Below, piece by piece: positions 40,402-49,032 of a DNA stretch of 57,761 nt (within the stretch, counting starts at the first letter, position 1; each line of letters begins with the position of its first letter). Below the pieces are notes generated by a model. It was given only the letters and a program-made list of their open reading frames with translations, did no database searches and was not told the origin of the DNA. The position numbers and the translations under genes were made by a program. Source of the DNA: Weissella muntiaci (GTDB lineage Bacteria; Bacillota; Bacilli; Lactobacillales; Lactobacillaceae); assembly GCF_008107635.1 (NCBI RefSeq), contig NZ_SDGZ01000016.1, forward strand, positions 1-57,761. Direction: 5' to 3'.

Positions 40402-41913
40402 TTGAGTGCAGTAGATACGATTATGAATTGGTTTAGGAGAGGGGGAATTATGTCATCAGGCAGTTTAACAAATATTACGGATCATCCACGAATTGGGATT
40501 GATACTCGTGAGTATGATCGTATTCATGAGAACTTAAAATACTTTGAAGGACGATTCCGACCAGTAGTATATAAAAATGTTTATGGCGAGGATATCCAAC
40601 GGCCTTATGTGCACTTAAACATGGCACAAGTTAGCGTTCGTCGATTATCATCAATCATTTTTAATGAACAAATGACGTTTGAAATCGCCAAGAATGAGAC
40701 GGCTAATAAATACGTTCATGACGTATTAGCTAATAACGACTTCATCAAAAACTTCGAGCGTTATTTGGAATCAGCTTTAGCTCTAGGTGGTTTGGCTATG
40801 CGTCCTTATACAGATAAAGGACAGGTTAAAATCGCCTATATTCAGGCGCCTGTATTCTTTCCATTGCATTCAAATGTAAATAGCGTGTCAGAGGCAGCCA
40901 TTGCTACTAAGTCAGTCACGGTGGAGGGGCAACGGAATGTCTACTGGACTCTATTAGAGTTTCATTCATGGAACGGCGATAACTACGTTATTGAGAATGA
41001 GTTATATCGTTCCAATGAAGCTAATGTGGTAGGAAAATTGGTACCCTTACAGAGTAATAAGACTTATGCAAATCTTGAATCTAGGACAATCTTTGAGGGA
41101 TTATCACGGCCACAATTTGTTTACTTAAAGCCATTCGGTATGAATAACAAGGATATCTCCTCGCCTTTAGGGTTATCTATCTTTGATAATGCTCATACAA
41201 CGTTGAAGCAAATTAATGATGCTTATGATCAGTTCAACTGGGAAATTAGAATGGGACGGCGCAAAGTTGCTGTTCCAAAAGACATGGTCAAGGTAAATAT
41301 TGATGAGAATGGTAAATTCACAAGAACGTTTGATCCTGAAGAGGGCGTTTATATTTCTACTGGTACCACTTCCGAAGACGGCAGAATTCAAGATATGACC
41401 AGCGACATTCGTTCGGATAGCTATATTACGTCTATCAATCAATTCATTAAGACCTATGAGCTACAGACAGGGCTTTCAGCTGGTACATTCTCATTTGATG
41501 CGCAAGGTCTGAAAACTGCAACCGAGGTTGTTTCCGAGAACTCGATGACATATCAAACACGCAACTCACATCTAAATAATGTTGAACGCGCAATTCAAGA
41601 ACTGATTATATCTATCTTAGAGCTAGCAAAAGCAACAGGGTTATTTGTTGGAGAAATACCTGCTCTAGATGATGTTAATTTAAACTTTGATGATGGCGTG
41701 TTTACTGATAAGGCAGCACAACTAGACTATTATTCAAAGGCAGTCGCTGCTGGTTTGCAGAGTAAGCAACGTGCCATTATGAAAATATTGAACGTTGATG
41801 AGGCGGAGGCCATGAAAGTTATTGCTGAGATTGAAGATGAATCATCTGGACCAAAGGAACCGGTAGATGATTTGGCTTATTCGGGTAAGGATGACGATAA
41901 GACTGAGGAGTAA
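40402..41913 (+). CDS. Phage portal protein (SPP1 gp6-like)
   Basis: A 503-residue portal protein. Visible family segments are VHLNMAQVSVRRLSSIIFNE, SALALGGLAMRPY and QTGLSAGTFSFDAQG followed by KTATEVVSENS. The start is TTG 40402, seven bases after GGAGGTGAGACT. An acidic tail (SGKDDDKTEE) ends it. It forms the dodecameric ring for DNA entry. Confidence 0.93.
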   Translation: MSAVDTIMNWFRRGGIMSSGSLTNITDHPRIGIDTREYDRIHENLKYFEGRFRPVVYKNVYGEDIQRPYVHLNMAQVSVRRLSSIIFNEQMTFEIAKNETANKYVHDVLANNDFIKNFERYLESALALGGLAMRPYTDKGQVKIAYIQAPVFFPLHSNVNSVSEAAIATKSVTVEGQRNVYWTLLEFHSWNGDNYVIENELYRSNEANVVGKLVPLQSNKTYANLESRTIFEGLSRPQFVYLKPFGMNNKDISSPLGLSIFDNAHTTLKQINDAYDQFNWEIRMGRRKVAVPKDMVKVNIDENGKFTRTFDPEEGVYISTGTTSEDGRIQDMTSDIRSDSYITSINQFIKTYELQTGLSAGTFSFDAQGLKTATEVVSENSMTYQTRNSHLNNVERAIQELIISILELAKATGLFVGEIPALDDVNLNFDDGVFTDKAAQLDYYSKAVAAGLQSKQRAIMKILNVDEAEAMKVIAEIEDESSGPKEPVDDLAYSGKDDDKTEE

Positions 41914-41915
41914 CT

Positions 41916-43592
41916 ATGGCAAAAGTCAACGAAGATCAAATGACAATGCTGGCTTCTATGGTTGGCGATATCTATTCAAGTCTTGGACAAGAGTTATTTA
42001 TGAGGTTGATCGAGCGTATTAAACAGCGTGGTGTAGCTGATTTACAAGATAATCCCTATTTGTGGCAACTCGAGAAGCTAAACGATATGCATATGCTTAA
42101 TCAAGAAAATATCAAACTGATTCTTGAACGTACCGGTATCGCCAAGGAATTGCTTTATCAGATTATCGAGAATGAGGGATTAAAGGTCTATTCAAATACA
42201 GCGGAACAATTAGCTAATGATTTGAATGCCGATACCTTCTCATATAATGGAGTACAAGAAGCATTATCTTCGCTCGCTAATCAAACTTTTTTAGATATAG
42301 ATAACTTGGTAAATCAAACCTTATTAACTACCAATATGAGCGACAACGCCACGATGAGACTTTATAAAAAGATGATTGAGCAATCTGTTGCTGAGGTTGT
42401 TACTGGAACCAAGACAGCAGATAGAGCAATCTCCGATGTGGTTATGAAGTGGATTGATAAGGGGATATCTTCATCATTCACGGATAAAGGTGGTCATGAA
42501 TGGTCCATTGATCGGTATGCTCGGACGGTTATGGAATCGACTACTTATCGGGTTTATAACGATATGCGAATGCAGGCGGCTGATGAGTTTGGTATCTCAA
42601 CCTTTCACATGAGTTCTCATGCGGCAGCTCGTCCTGCTTGTGCGCCAATTCAAGGGCATATAGTAACAAAAAATACTCAAGGCTTTGATAGTGGCGACGA
42701 AGCAATTGGCTATGTAGAGTCTATTTGGCAGCATGGTTATGGTAGTGCTTCAGGGACAATGGGAATTAATTGCCACCATGTTTTAACTCCGTTCGTAATT
42801 GGGGTTAATGAGCTACCTGATGAAGAGATACCTAACCCAAAGGATGCAATTGCTAATGGAGAGAAACAGGCTAAACAACGTTCCTATGAACGTGGCATTC
42901 GTGACGCAAAGTATAAGCTACATGCAGCCAAGTTACTAGATGATAAAGGTTTGGTTAATAAGTATCAACAATTGTTGAACTCTAGACAAGCAGGGTTACG
43001 CAAGCTTCTAGCTTCTAACGATTTTCTTAACCGAGACTATTCTCGAGAGAAGATATACCAAGCTTCCAAGATTATGAAGTCAACAAACAAATTATTACGG
43101 GAAAAAGTTGGGAAGACTGAAGCCTTATACACAGATGCCGTAAATAAGCTTGGTAGAAGTGGCTTCCTTACGCTTCAAGAATTTAAGAGGTTGGTGTATG
43201 ATAATGTGTATACAAGCCGATTGCTGAAACAATATATTAAGGATCGTGAAGAGCTTCAAGTAGAAACGCTAGCTGACTTTAAATTATATTTACAAGTAGA
43301 TAAACAAATGCATGATTCAATTGATGGTTTGAAAACGGTGGATGGCGTTATCATTAAGAGTCATTCGATGCATTCCATAAGCAGAGTTATCGGGGTCAGA
43401 CAAAAAGGTGGAAGCAATAACCTTCGGCGTGAAGGAATTTCGATTGAAACTATTATTTATACTCTGAAATATGGTACCGTTACTACAAGTAGGCGAAGTA
43501 AGAATGTGAATGTATATGAGTCAGATCGGGGAAAAGTAACGGTTAATGTAGAAACTGGAAATCTGATTCAAGGTTCTTCCAAGGAAAGGTAA
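41916..43592 (+). CDS. Minor capsid protein (MuF/SPP1 gp7-type) with toxin-like C-terminal domain
   Basis: A 558-residue head protein. The MuF-type minor capsid part covers about residues 1-330, with the diagnostic AARPACAPIQGHIV near residue 250 and MGINCHHVLTPFV. A coiled-coil linker follows. The last roughly 95 residues (IIKSHSMHSISRVIGVRQKGG, RREGISIETIIYTLKYGT, VYESDRGKVTVNVETGNLIQ) look like a small nuclease or barnase/EndoU/RelE-like toxin domain. Phage MuF proteins with such toxin tails and linked immunity genes are known in Firmicutes; a small gene follows here. Toxin activity is inferred. Confidence 0.82.
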   Translation: MAKVNEDQMTMLASMVGDIYSSLGQELFMRLIERIKQRGVADLQDNPYLWQLEKLNDMHMLNQENIKLILERTGIAKELLYQIIENEGLKVYSNTAEQLANDLNADTFSYNGVQEALSSLANQTFLDIDNLVNQTLLTTNMSDNATMRLYKKMIEQSVAEVVTGTKTADRAISDVVMKWIDKGISSSFTDKGGHEWSIDRYARTVMESTTYRVYNDMRMQAADEFGISTFHMSSHAAARPACAPIQGHIVTKNTQGFDSGDEAIGYVESIWQHGYGSASGTMGINCHHVLTPFVIGVNELPDEEIPNPKDAIANGEKQAKQRSYERGIRDAKYKLHAAKLLDDKGLVNKYQQLLNSRQAGLRKLLASNDFLNRDYSREKIYQASKIMKSTNKLLREKVGKTEALYTDAVNKLGRSGFLTLQEFKRLVYDNVYTSRLLKQYIKDREELQVETLADFKLYLQVDKQMHDSIDGLKTVDGVIIKSHSMHSISRVIGVRQKGGSNNLRREGISIETIIYTLKYGTVTTSRRSKNVNVYESDRGKVTVNVETGNLIQGSSKER

Positions 43593-43599
43593 ATAAGCT

Positions 43600-43881
43600 A
43601 TGTTATCTGGAGTAATAACTGAAGATCAATACGACGTATCTACCAAAGCTTATAAAAAAAATAATGATAATCTGGGCGCCTTTGATAAAGCAACTAATGT
43701 GCAAAAAAAGGACGGCAGAGTTGAAGTTTATTTTGAAAATTATAAAGTATTTAAAGAATGGTTTGATGATTTTACTGATGCGACCGTTGCCTATGGTTTC
43801 AATAGCGAAGGTGAACCAACTAAAATTGGACTAATCATGGAGTCAGTTCATGACGATCTCTTTGATCAGATACAGAAATGA
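43600..43881 (+). CDS. Small acidic protein, possible immunity partner of the MuF toxin domain
   Basis: A 93-residue acidic protein (MLSGVITEDQYDVSTKAYKK, DGRVEVYFENYKVFKEWFDD, FTDATVAYGFNSEGEPT). It begins seven bases after the minor capsid gene and has no equivalent in standard capsid operons. Size, charge and position fit an immunity protein for a nuclease domain. AAAGG about eleven bases upstream of the ATG is a weak ribosome binding site. Confidence 0.6.
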   Translation: MLSGVITEDQYDVSTKAYKKNNDNLGAFDKATNVQKKDGRVEVYFENYKVFKEWFDDFTDATVAYGFNSEGEPTKIGLIMESVHDDLFDQIQK

Positions 43882-44097
43882 CCGTTTTAGTCTTTGGCGA
43901 AGTGCTTAAGAAGTAATTCCTGTAACGTATGCGAGGTATTATCGATAACGCGTACAAATTAAAATCAAATTAATGAAGCACCTACAATGTAGTGGGTGTT
44001 TTTATTTTGGACCTGAGTAAGTCCTAAAACTGCTCTTTTTTCATACACAAAATCTGTGTGGGAGCTGACCCACTTAACAACAGCTTAGGAGGACAGT
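43882..44097 (+). other. 216-base leader before scaffold and capsid genes
   Basis: No coding sequence. Besides the terminator-like hairpin it has two further small hairpins, ACACA-AAATC-TGTGT and GTGGG-AGCTGA-CCCAC (about 44046-44075), ending 15 bases before TTAGGAGGACAG, the ribosome binding site of the scaffold gene. No clear promoter is visible, so these may regulate or process the capsid mRNA. Confidence 0.5.
43977..44005 (+). terminator. Hairpin with T-tract before the capsid genes
   Basis: CACC-TAC pairs with GTA-GTG-GGTG (bulged) and is followed by TTTTTATTTT. It lies in the 216-base gap after the possible immunity gene and separates that gene from the scaffold gene. Confidence 0.65.
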
Positions 44098-44718
44098 ATG
44101 GATACTGAGACGCTAAAGAGTTTTGGTTTAGATGAAAATCAAATCAAGTCTGTAATGGGGGCTTATGGTAAAGAACTCAATCCTTTGAAGCAAGAAAAGG
44201 TTTCTCTTGAGCAAGAACGTGATTCATTAAAAACTCAGGTTGATGATGTAACTTCACAGCTCACAGAAGCGCAGGGAAAGGCTGAAAAAGGCAGTGAACT
44301 TGCTAAGCAATTCGAGGAGTTACAGCAAAATTTGAAGGACTCAGAAGCCAAGGCAAAAGAGCAACTCAATGCAACTAAGAAGTCGTATGAAGTTGAAGCC
44401 GCGCTTGCAGAAGTTGGGGCTCTAAACAATAAGGCTGTTATGGCATTGATTGATACCGATAAGGTTAATTTTGATGATAATGGCAAGCTTATTGGTTTGA
44501 GTGAACAACTTGAGTCAGTTAAGACAGAAAATGATTTCTTGTTTAAGTCGGATAATCCAGGCAAAACTGGTGGACCGAAGATTGTAAATGATGGTAATCC
44601 GCCAGCTGGTGGCAGCAATACCACAAAATCATTGGCAGATTATTCATATTCAGAATTAGTTGGATTAAAGACAAGTGATCCAACTGCATATCAAGCACTA
44701 ACAGGAGGACAGGAATAA
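44098..44718 (+). CDS. Phage scaffolding protein (GP20-like)
   Basis: A 206-residue protein, almost entirely coiled coil from about 30 to 110 (KEEKV/EQERDSLKTQVDDVTS region and SEAKAKEQLNATKKSYEVEA), with a glycine-rich and polar C-terminus. Placed directly before the major capsid gene, it has the shape of the minor structural GP20 scaffold family. Its stop overlaps the capsid start by one base. It is removed after head assembly. Confidence 0.85.
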   Translation: MDTETLKSFGLDENQIKSVMGAYGKELNPLKQEKVSLEQERDSLKTQVDDVTSQLTEAQGKAEKGSELAKQFEELQQNLKDSEAKAKEQLNATKKSYEVEAALAEVGALNNKAVMALIDTDKVNFDDNGKLIGLSEQLESVKTENDFLFKSDNPGKTGGPKIVNDGNPPAGGSNTTKSLADYSYSELVGLKTSDPTAYQALTGGQE

Positions 44719-45560
44719 TGGCAGTAACTAAATTAACTAACATGGTTGATCCAGAGGTAATGGGCGAGATTATCCAAGCTCAATTGCCAAAGGCGATTAA
44801 GTTTACAGGTATCGCTTCAATTGACACAACTTTGGAGGGACGCCCTGGTGACGAATTAACAGTGCCATCATATAAATATATTGGTGATGCTGTTGATGTT
44901 GCAGAAGGAGCACCGATTGATTATTCATTGCTAGAGACTGATACAACTAAGATCGGTATCAAAAAAGCTGCAAAGGGTGTGACGCTTACAGATGAGGCTG
45001 TATTGTCTGGTTTAGGTGACCCAATGGGCGAGGCGCAACGTCAGGTCCGTATGGCTTTGGCGTCAAAGATTGACAATGATGTTTTATCAGCAGCTTTGAA
45101 GGCACCACTTACTCTATCTGATGCATCAATTGATCTTGATTTAATTGATAAGATCGAAGCTACTTTCGTTGATGCACCTGACGCAATTGAAGGACAAACC
45201 ACCGATCAAACTGGAGTACTATTTGTTTCTTACAAGGATGCGGCAACGCTTCGGAAGTTAGCAACAACAAGTTGGACTCGAGCAACTGAACTTGGTGATA
45301 ACATTCTAGTTTCTGGTGCATTTGGAGAACTTTTGGGATGGGAAGTAGTTCGTACTCAAAAGTTGGAGCAAGGTCAATTCTTAGCAGTAAAGCCAGGTGC
45401 TTTGAAGATTTACATGAAGCGCGATTTGTTGGCTGAATCAGCCCGAGATATTGATACAAAGGCGACGAAGTTTAATGCAGATCAACACTATGGTGTCGCA
45501 ATTGCAAATGAGGCTTTGATTGTTCGCTCTGCTGACAAAACTACGACACCTGGTGCCTAG
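44718..45560 (+). CDS. Major capsid protein (N4-gp56 family)
   Basis: A 280-residue capsid protein of HK97 fold. Signature parts are TLEGRPGDELTVPSYKYIGD, VDVAEGAPIDYSLLETDTTK and KAAKGVTLTDEAVLSGLGDP. The strong ribosome binding site GGAGGAC and codon use fit abundant expression. Overlap with the scaffold gene keeps their ratio coupled. Confidence 0.93.
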   Translation: MAVTKLTNMVDPEVMGEIIQAQLPKAIKFTGIASIDTTLEGRPGDELTVPSYKYIGDAVDVAEGAPIDYSLLETDTTKIGIKKAAKGVTLTDEAVLSGLGDPMGEAQRQVRMALASKIDNDVLSAALKAPLTLSDASIDLDLIDKIEATFVDAPDAIEGQTTDQTGVLFVSYKDAATLRKLATTSWTRATELGDNILVSGAFGELLGWEVVRTQKLEQGQFLAVKPGALKIYMKRDLLAESARDIDTKATKFNADQHYGVAIANEALIVRSADKTTTPGA

Positions 45561-45620
45561 TTAATTAGCTAATTGAAGGCCGCGGTTGAAAGGACCATAG
45601 ACCGTGACAAGGAGGCAAGC

Positions 45621-45851
45621 ATGGCAGCATTTAAGAAAGCCAGTAGGTACATCGTTTTGGTTGATTTTGTGGATTTTAAAACGGGGATTACTTATAAAGC
45701 AGGAGATGAATTCCCAGTAAGTACATCTATTACTCGGTTAAAGGATTTATTAGCTGATGATAACGAGGGACGTTCTGGATCATTAAAGGGTTCAGCTTTG
45801 ATTGAGGCAGCTGATGAAATTTTAGCGGAAACCTCAAAAGTGACAGAATGA
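45621..45851 (+). CDS. Small head protein, possibly head-fibre or connector
   Basis: A 76-residue protein starting at ATG 45621 after AAGGAGGCAAGC (an upstream in-frame start lacks a site). It has a beta-rich start (RYIVLVDFVDFKTGITYKAG) and an acidic helix at the end (IEAADEILAETSKVTE). Position between capsid and connector genes implies a structural role; the family is not recognised. Confidence 0.65.
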   Translation: MAAFKKASRYIVLVDFVDFKTGITYKAGDEFPVSTSITRLKDLLADDNEGRSGSLKGSALIEAADEILAETSKVTE

Positions 45852-45871
45852 TGACATGTTAGGAGTTTCAA

Positions 45872-46267
45872 ATGGAGTATCTAACATTCAAAGAATATGA
45901 GGACATGCATTTATCTTCTATTACTGAAAAGAAGTTTGACGAGCTAGTTGTTAGAGCAATTGATAATATTGATGTTCAGACAAATTATTTCTATCAAAAA
46001 CACGATCTAGATAATGATGTCAAAGTGCGCAAGAATGCTTTCAAAAAAGCTATTGCGGTGCAGATTGAATATCAATTTAGATATGGAATTTTGACGGTTG
46101 AAGATCGACTAAATGCTGGAGATTTGAAGTCACAAAATATTGGTAGAACATCCATGTCATTTGGGGATAGCGGAAACACATCAAGCAGAGGATCAACGTT
46201 GTCTTCTGATGCGTATGAGTTATTACTAAGTGTTGGCCTTTTATATAGTGGGGTATCAGTATGCTAG
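45872..46267 (+). CDS. Head-tail connector protein
   Basis: A 131-residue protein (MEYLTFKEYEDMHLSSITEK, then FDELVVRAIDNIDVQTNYFY) with helices and a Ser-rich C-terminal part. Starts of this kind (LTFEEY...F..L...A...ID..T...Y) mark the phage gp6/gp15-like head-tail connector. Its stop overlaps the next start. Confidence 0.8.
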   Translation: MEYLTFKEYEDMHLSSITEKKFDELVVRAIDNIDVQTNYFYQKHDLDNDVKVRKNAFKKAIAVQIEYQFRYGILTVEDRLNAGDLKSQNIGRTSMSFGDSGNTSSRGSTLSSDAYELLLSVGLLYSGVSVC

Positions 46268-46608
46268 CGAATCCAAATCCATTATTTCTGACACATTCGG
46301 TAACTGTGGAGTTATATGTTGGCCCGAATGACTGGGGTGATCCAATGTATAGCGCGGGAATACGATTGAATAACGTACGATTTGAGAGAGATAAAGTATA
46401 TCAAGGAACAGGAAACTCGCGACAAGTAATCGCTGAGGGTGTTGTCATGGTATACGCATTTAACCAATCGGACGTAAATATTTCAGATGATTGGCTCAAA
46501 GCTCGTGTTACAGATGAAAGTGGACAGCAGTATCTGATTAATCGAGTTATCTCTAACAACCAAGACACATCAGTGGATATTTATAGCTGGGAGTTGGAGG
46601 TCATTTAA
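46261..46608 (+). CDS. Head closure / putative minor capsid protein 1
   Basis: A 115-residue beta-rich protein (NNVRFERDKVYQGTGNSRQV, FNQSDVNISDDWLKARVTDE, YLINRVISNNQD) of the Minor_capsid_1 type. It overlaps the connector gene by seven bases and the next gene by one. It seals the head-tail junction. Confidence 0.8.
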   Translation: MLANPNPLFLTHSVTVELYVGPNDWGDPMYSAGIRLNNVRFERDKVYQGTGNSRQVIAEGVVMVYAFNQSDVNISDDWLKARVTDESGQQYLINRVISNNQDTSVDIYSWELEVI

Positions 46609-46961
46609 TGGCTAATGCAAAGATTGATGTTCACGTTGATTTATCAAAAATTTATAAGAAACTTAGTCCTGCTCAATTAGCTAAGGCTCAATATATTACA
46701 GCCAATCAAATGTTACTTGATATGAATAGACTGGTTCCAATGAAGTCTAAAAGACTACGCGCTTCTGGGAGTGTAACAAGGCAGGGAGATATTCAATATA
46801 CTCAGGTCTATGCGCGAGCTCAATTTTATGGAACTAATGGTAAACAGATATTTCATAACTACACGACAAGCGGTACCGGCAAGCGTTGGGATTTAAAGGC
46901 TAAGGTTCTGTATGCTCCTAAGTGGGGTAGAACATTTGCAAAGGCGGTGATGAAAGGATGA
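46608..46961 (+). CDS. Head-tail joining protein (minor capsid 2-like)
   Basis: A 117-residue protein with a helical start (VDLSKIYKKLSPAQLAKAQY) and MNRLVPMKSKRLRASGSV, FYGTNGKQIFHNYTTSGTGK and a C-terminal WGRTFAKAV. This is the pattern of the Minor_capsid_2/gp10-type joining protein. It overlaps both neighbours by a few bases. Confidence 0.8.
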   Translation: MANAKIDVHVDLSKIYKKLSPAQLAKAQYITANQMLLDMNRLVPMKSKRLRASGSVTRQGDIQYTQVYARAQFYGTNGKQIFHNYTTSGTGKRWDLKAKVLYAPKWGRTFAKAVMKG

Positions 46962-47347
46962 ATAACGATTTTATTAGTCGCTTGGCTGATGTAATCAATG
47001 ATATTGAGGGGTTACCATTCACCGCGATTAAGGGCTTTTTGGATGCCAACGAAGGGATTAGTGTTTATCCTTTACCTGGCGGTCAGGTCATTAGTGAGGA
47101 CATGAGTGGCGCTAGAGATGTTGAATTGCCCTTTGAGATAGCAATCAAGACACAAAAGCAAGAAATTGCTAATGATACATTATGGCGAATAAATGATGTT
47201 TTAAGCAGTTTCGATCTTAAAGTTGAAAGTGCTAATTCGTCGTATGAATTTAATGATTTAAATGTAGATAAGCCTTTTCTCCAAGATGTGGATGATAAAG
47301 GCTTTTTCATTTACTTGTTGGATGTTAAAGCAAGTATTCGTATTTAA
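46958..47347 (+). CDS. Tail terminator (minor capsid 3-like)
   Basis: A 129-residue protein with the Minor_capsid_3 pattern (RLADVINDIEGLPFTAIKGF, VYPLPGGQVISEDMSGARDV, IAIKTQKQEIANDTLWRIND). It stops tail tube growth and joins it to the head. It overlaps the preceding gene by four bases. Confidence 0.78.
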   Translation: MNNDFISRLADVINDIEGLPFTAIKGFLDANEGISVYPLPGGQVISEDMSGARDVELPFEIAIKTQKQEIANDTLWRINDVLSSFDLKVESANSSYEFNDLNVDKPFLQDVDDKGFFIYLLDVKASIRI

Positions 47348-47365
47348 AAAGGAGAACAGATAATT

Positions 47366-47839
47366 ATGGCACGTAAGAAAAATGCACTACGTAAGCACTT
47401 TATTGCACCTTACAATGGTGGAACTATGCCAACCGATGCTGATGAGAAAGTATGGTTGCCATTGGCAGCAAACATTACAACGATTTCTGATGATTCTGAA
47501 GAAAAGACTGACACAGCCGGCGATTATGCTGGTGATGGCAATGAATTGGATATTCTTACCGGTCGTTCGGAGAAGTGGAGTTACGAAGGGACTTATGATC
47601 CTGCGGACCCAGCGCAACAACTGATTGCTGGAATGAAGCGTAAGACTACCGATGAAGAACGTATGTTGTGGCATAAAGTTGTTGAGAGCGATGGCTCAAC
47701 TGTTGTTGGTGCTGCTAAGGCACTGGAAATTGTCGCTGGTGGCGGAGACGCGACGGAGTTTGAAGACTTTACAGGTCATTTGGACTTCGTTGGTACTCCC
47801 ACGATTACCAAGGCTTCAGACACCGGAGCTGGTGCTTAA
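47366..47839 (+). CDS. Major tail tube protein
   Basis: A 157-residue protein that polymerises into the tail tube. It has the usual start (KKNALRKHFIAPYNGG), then WLPLAANITTISDDSEEKTD, GRSEKWSYEGTYDPADPAQQ and the short C-terminus FVGTPTITKASDTGAGA. GGAGAACAG precedes the ATG. The stop codon lies inside a 28-bp tandem duplication. Confidence 0.86.
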   Translation: MARKKNALRKHFIAPYNGGTMPTDADEKVWLPLAANITTISDDSEEKTDTAGDYAGDGNELDILTGRSEKWSYEGTYDPADPAQQLIAGMKRKTTDEERMLWHKVVESDGSTVVGAAKALEIVAGGGDATEFEDFTGHLDFVGTPTITKASDTGAGA

Positions 47840-47888
47840 TAGCTTAAAATAACAATCTTTTGCTTAATAGCTTAAAATAACAATCTTT
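47833..47888 (+). repeat. Perfect 28-bp tandem duplication at the end of the tail tube gene
   Basis: The 28 bases at 47833-47860 (TGCTTAATAGCTTAAAATAA then CAATCTTT) are repeated exactly at 47861-47888. The first copy contains the end and stop codon of the tail tube gene; the second lies in the gap before the tail chaperone gene. This looks like a recent slippage event. Confidence 0.95.
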
Positions 47889-47911
47889 GGAATAAGAAGG
47901 GATAAAATATC

Positions 47912-48424
47912 ATGAATGAAAATCTGCAACAAAATCAACCGACACCAACTGTAACAATTCCGTTTGAAGTGAGTTATCTAGCGGTACGAATCGGAAGCGT
48001 GGAGATGCGTTTTATTAACACTGAAGAGAACCTGCTCAAACTGCAAAATATGTCGGAAAACCCCGAAGAGTATGTGAATAACAGAGCCTCTGATTTACTT
48101 CCAAAGTTTGATGAATTACAAGCTAAAGTAGCGAATAACAAAGGCGATGCAAAGTGGGAAGATTTGGCAGAAGTGTTACGTCTTCAAAAAGAAGCGTTAA
48201 CTCGTATCATGGATGATATTTTTATTCCTGGCGATTTCGTGAAGTTGTATGAGCACTATCCAGATCTACGACAGATCTTGGCACTTATGCCAACGATGAT
48301 GCAGATTATCGGCCAAGCTGTCGGTATTTCCATGGAGAATAAGGAACAAGAGTTCCAGCGTAAGATTGCCAAGTTGCAGAACCGCAAGAATAAGAAGCGA
48401 CGTAACAATCGTAATTCACGGTAA
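47912..48424 (+). CDS. Tail assembly chaperone (gpG-like)
   Basis: A 170-residue protein with a beta-rich start (QNQPTPTVTIPFEVSYLAVR, GSVEMRFIN) then helices and a very basic end (KNKKRRNNRNSR). Placed between tail tube and tape measure, it is the first tail assembly chaperone. It ends in TAA and the next gene continues in the same frame, so no -1 frameshift fusion is obvious. Confidence 0.8.
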   Translation: MNENLQQNQPTPTVTIPFEVSYLAVRIGSVEMRFINTEENLLKLQNMSENPEEYVNNRASDLLPKFDELQAKVANNKGDAKWEDLAEVLRLQKEALTRIMDDIFIPGDFVKLYEHYPDLRQILALMPTMMQIIGQAVGISMENKEQEFQRKIAKLQNRKNKKRRNNRNSR

Positions 48425-48430
48425 TTGATC

Positions 48431-49015
48431 ATGTTTAAGCTGAATGAAGCTGAAAATAATGAACTTAATTTTGAAGGAATTTCATTAAAAATTGATTTAT
48501 CTTTTGATAATGTCTTTGATGTTTTTGAATTATTTGAAAATGAAAAAGATGATGTCATACGATTATATGGAGCATTGAGGTTGCTTGTTGATAAGGATAT
48601 TGAGGAAATCTTAACACCCGAAAAGGCAGGGGAACTTTTAGGAATAATAATTGACAACTATATCAATGTAAAAAAAGAAGACCCTGTTCGTCTAGACTTG
48701 AATGGTAATCCTGTAAAAAAGCGAAAAGGCACCGCCAAGGAAGAGGATGACTCTGACCCAGTAGTGTCTTTTAGTTATGATGCAGATTATATCTGGACTA
48801 GTTTCTTTACTGCATATCACATTGACCTACACCAAGAATTTGGGCGACTGTCGTATCAAAAATTCATGCTGTTATTCAGAGACCTGCCGGAAGATACCAA
48901 AATTAAACGAATTATTGAAATTAGAACTTGGCAACCTGAAAAGGGAACCAGTTCTAAAGAAAAGGAACGGATGCGCAAGTTACAGAATGAGTATCGGTTA
49001 CCTGATGATATTTGA
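48431..49015 (+). CDS. Tail assembly chaperone 2 (Gp15-like)
   Basis: A 194-residue protein of the phage Gp15 family (FEGISLKIDLSFDNVFDVFE, RLYGALRLLVDKDIEEILTP, then SFSYDADYIWTSFFTAYHID). It is in the same frame as the preceding chaperone, separated from it by TAA TTG ATC ATG. No clear ribosome binding site precedes the ATG, so translation may depend on reinitiation or on rare stop-codon readthrough. Confidence 0.78.
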   Translation: MFKLNEAENNELNFEGISLKIDLSFDNVFDVFELFENEKDDVIRLYGALRLLVDKDIEEILTPEKAGELLGIIIDNYINVKKEDPVRLDLNGNPVKKRKGTAKEEDDSDPVVSFSYDADYIWTSFFTAYHIDLHQEFGRLSYQKFMLLFRDLPEDTKIKRIIEIRTWQPEKGTSSKEKERMRKLQNEYRLPDDI

Positions 49016-49032
49016 GGAAAGGAGGATAAAAT

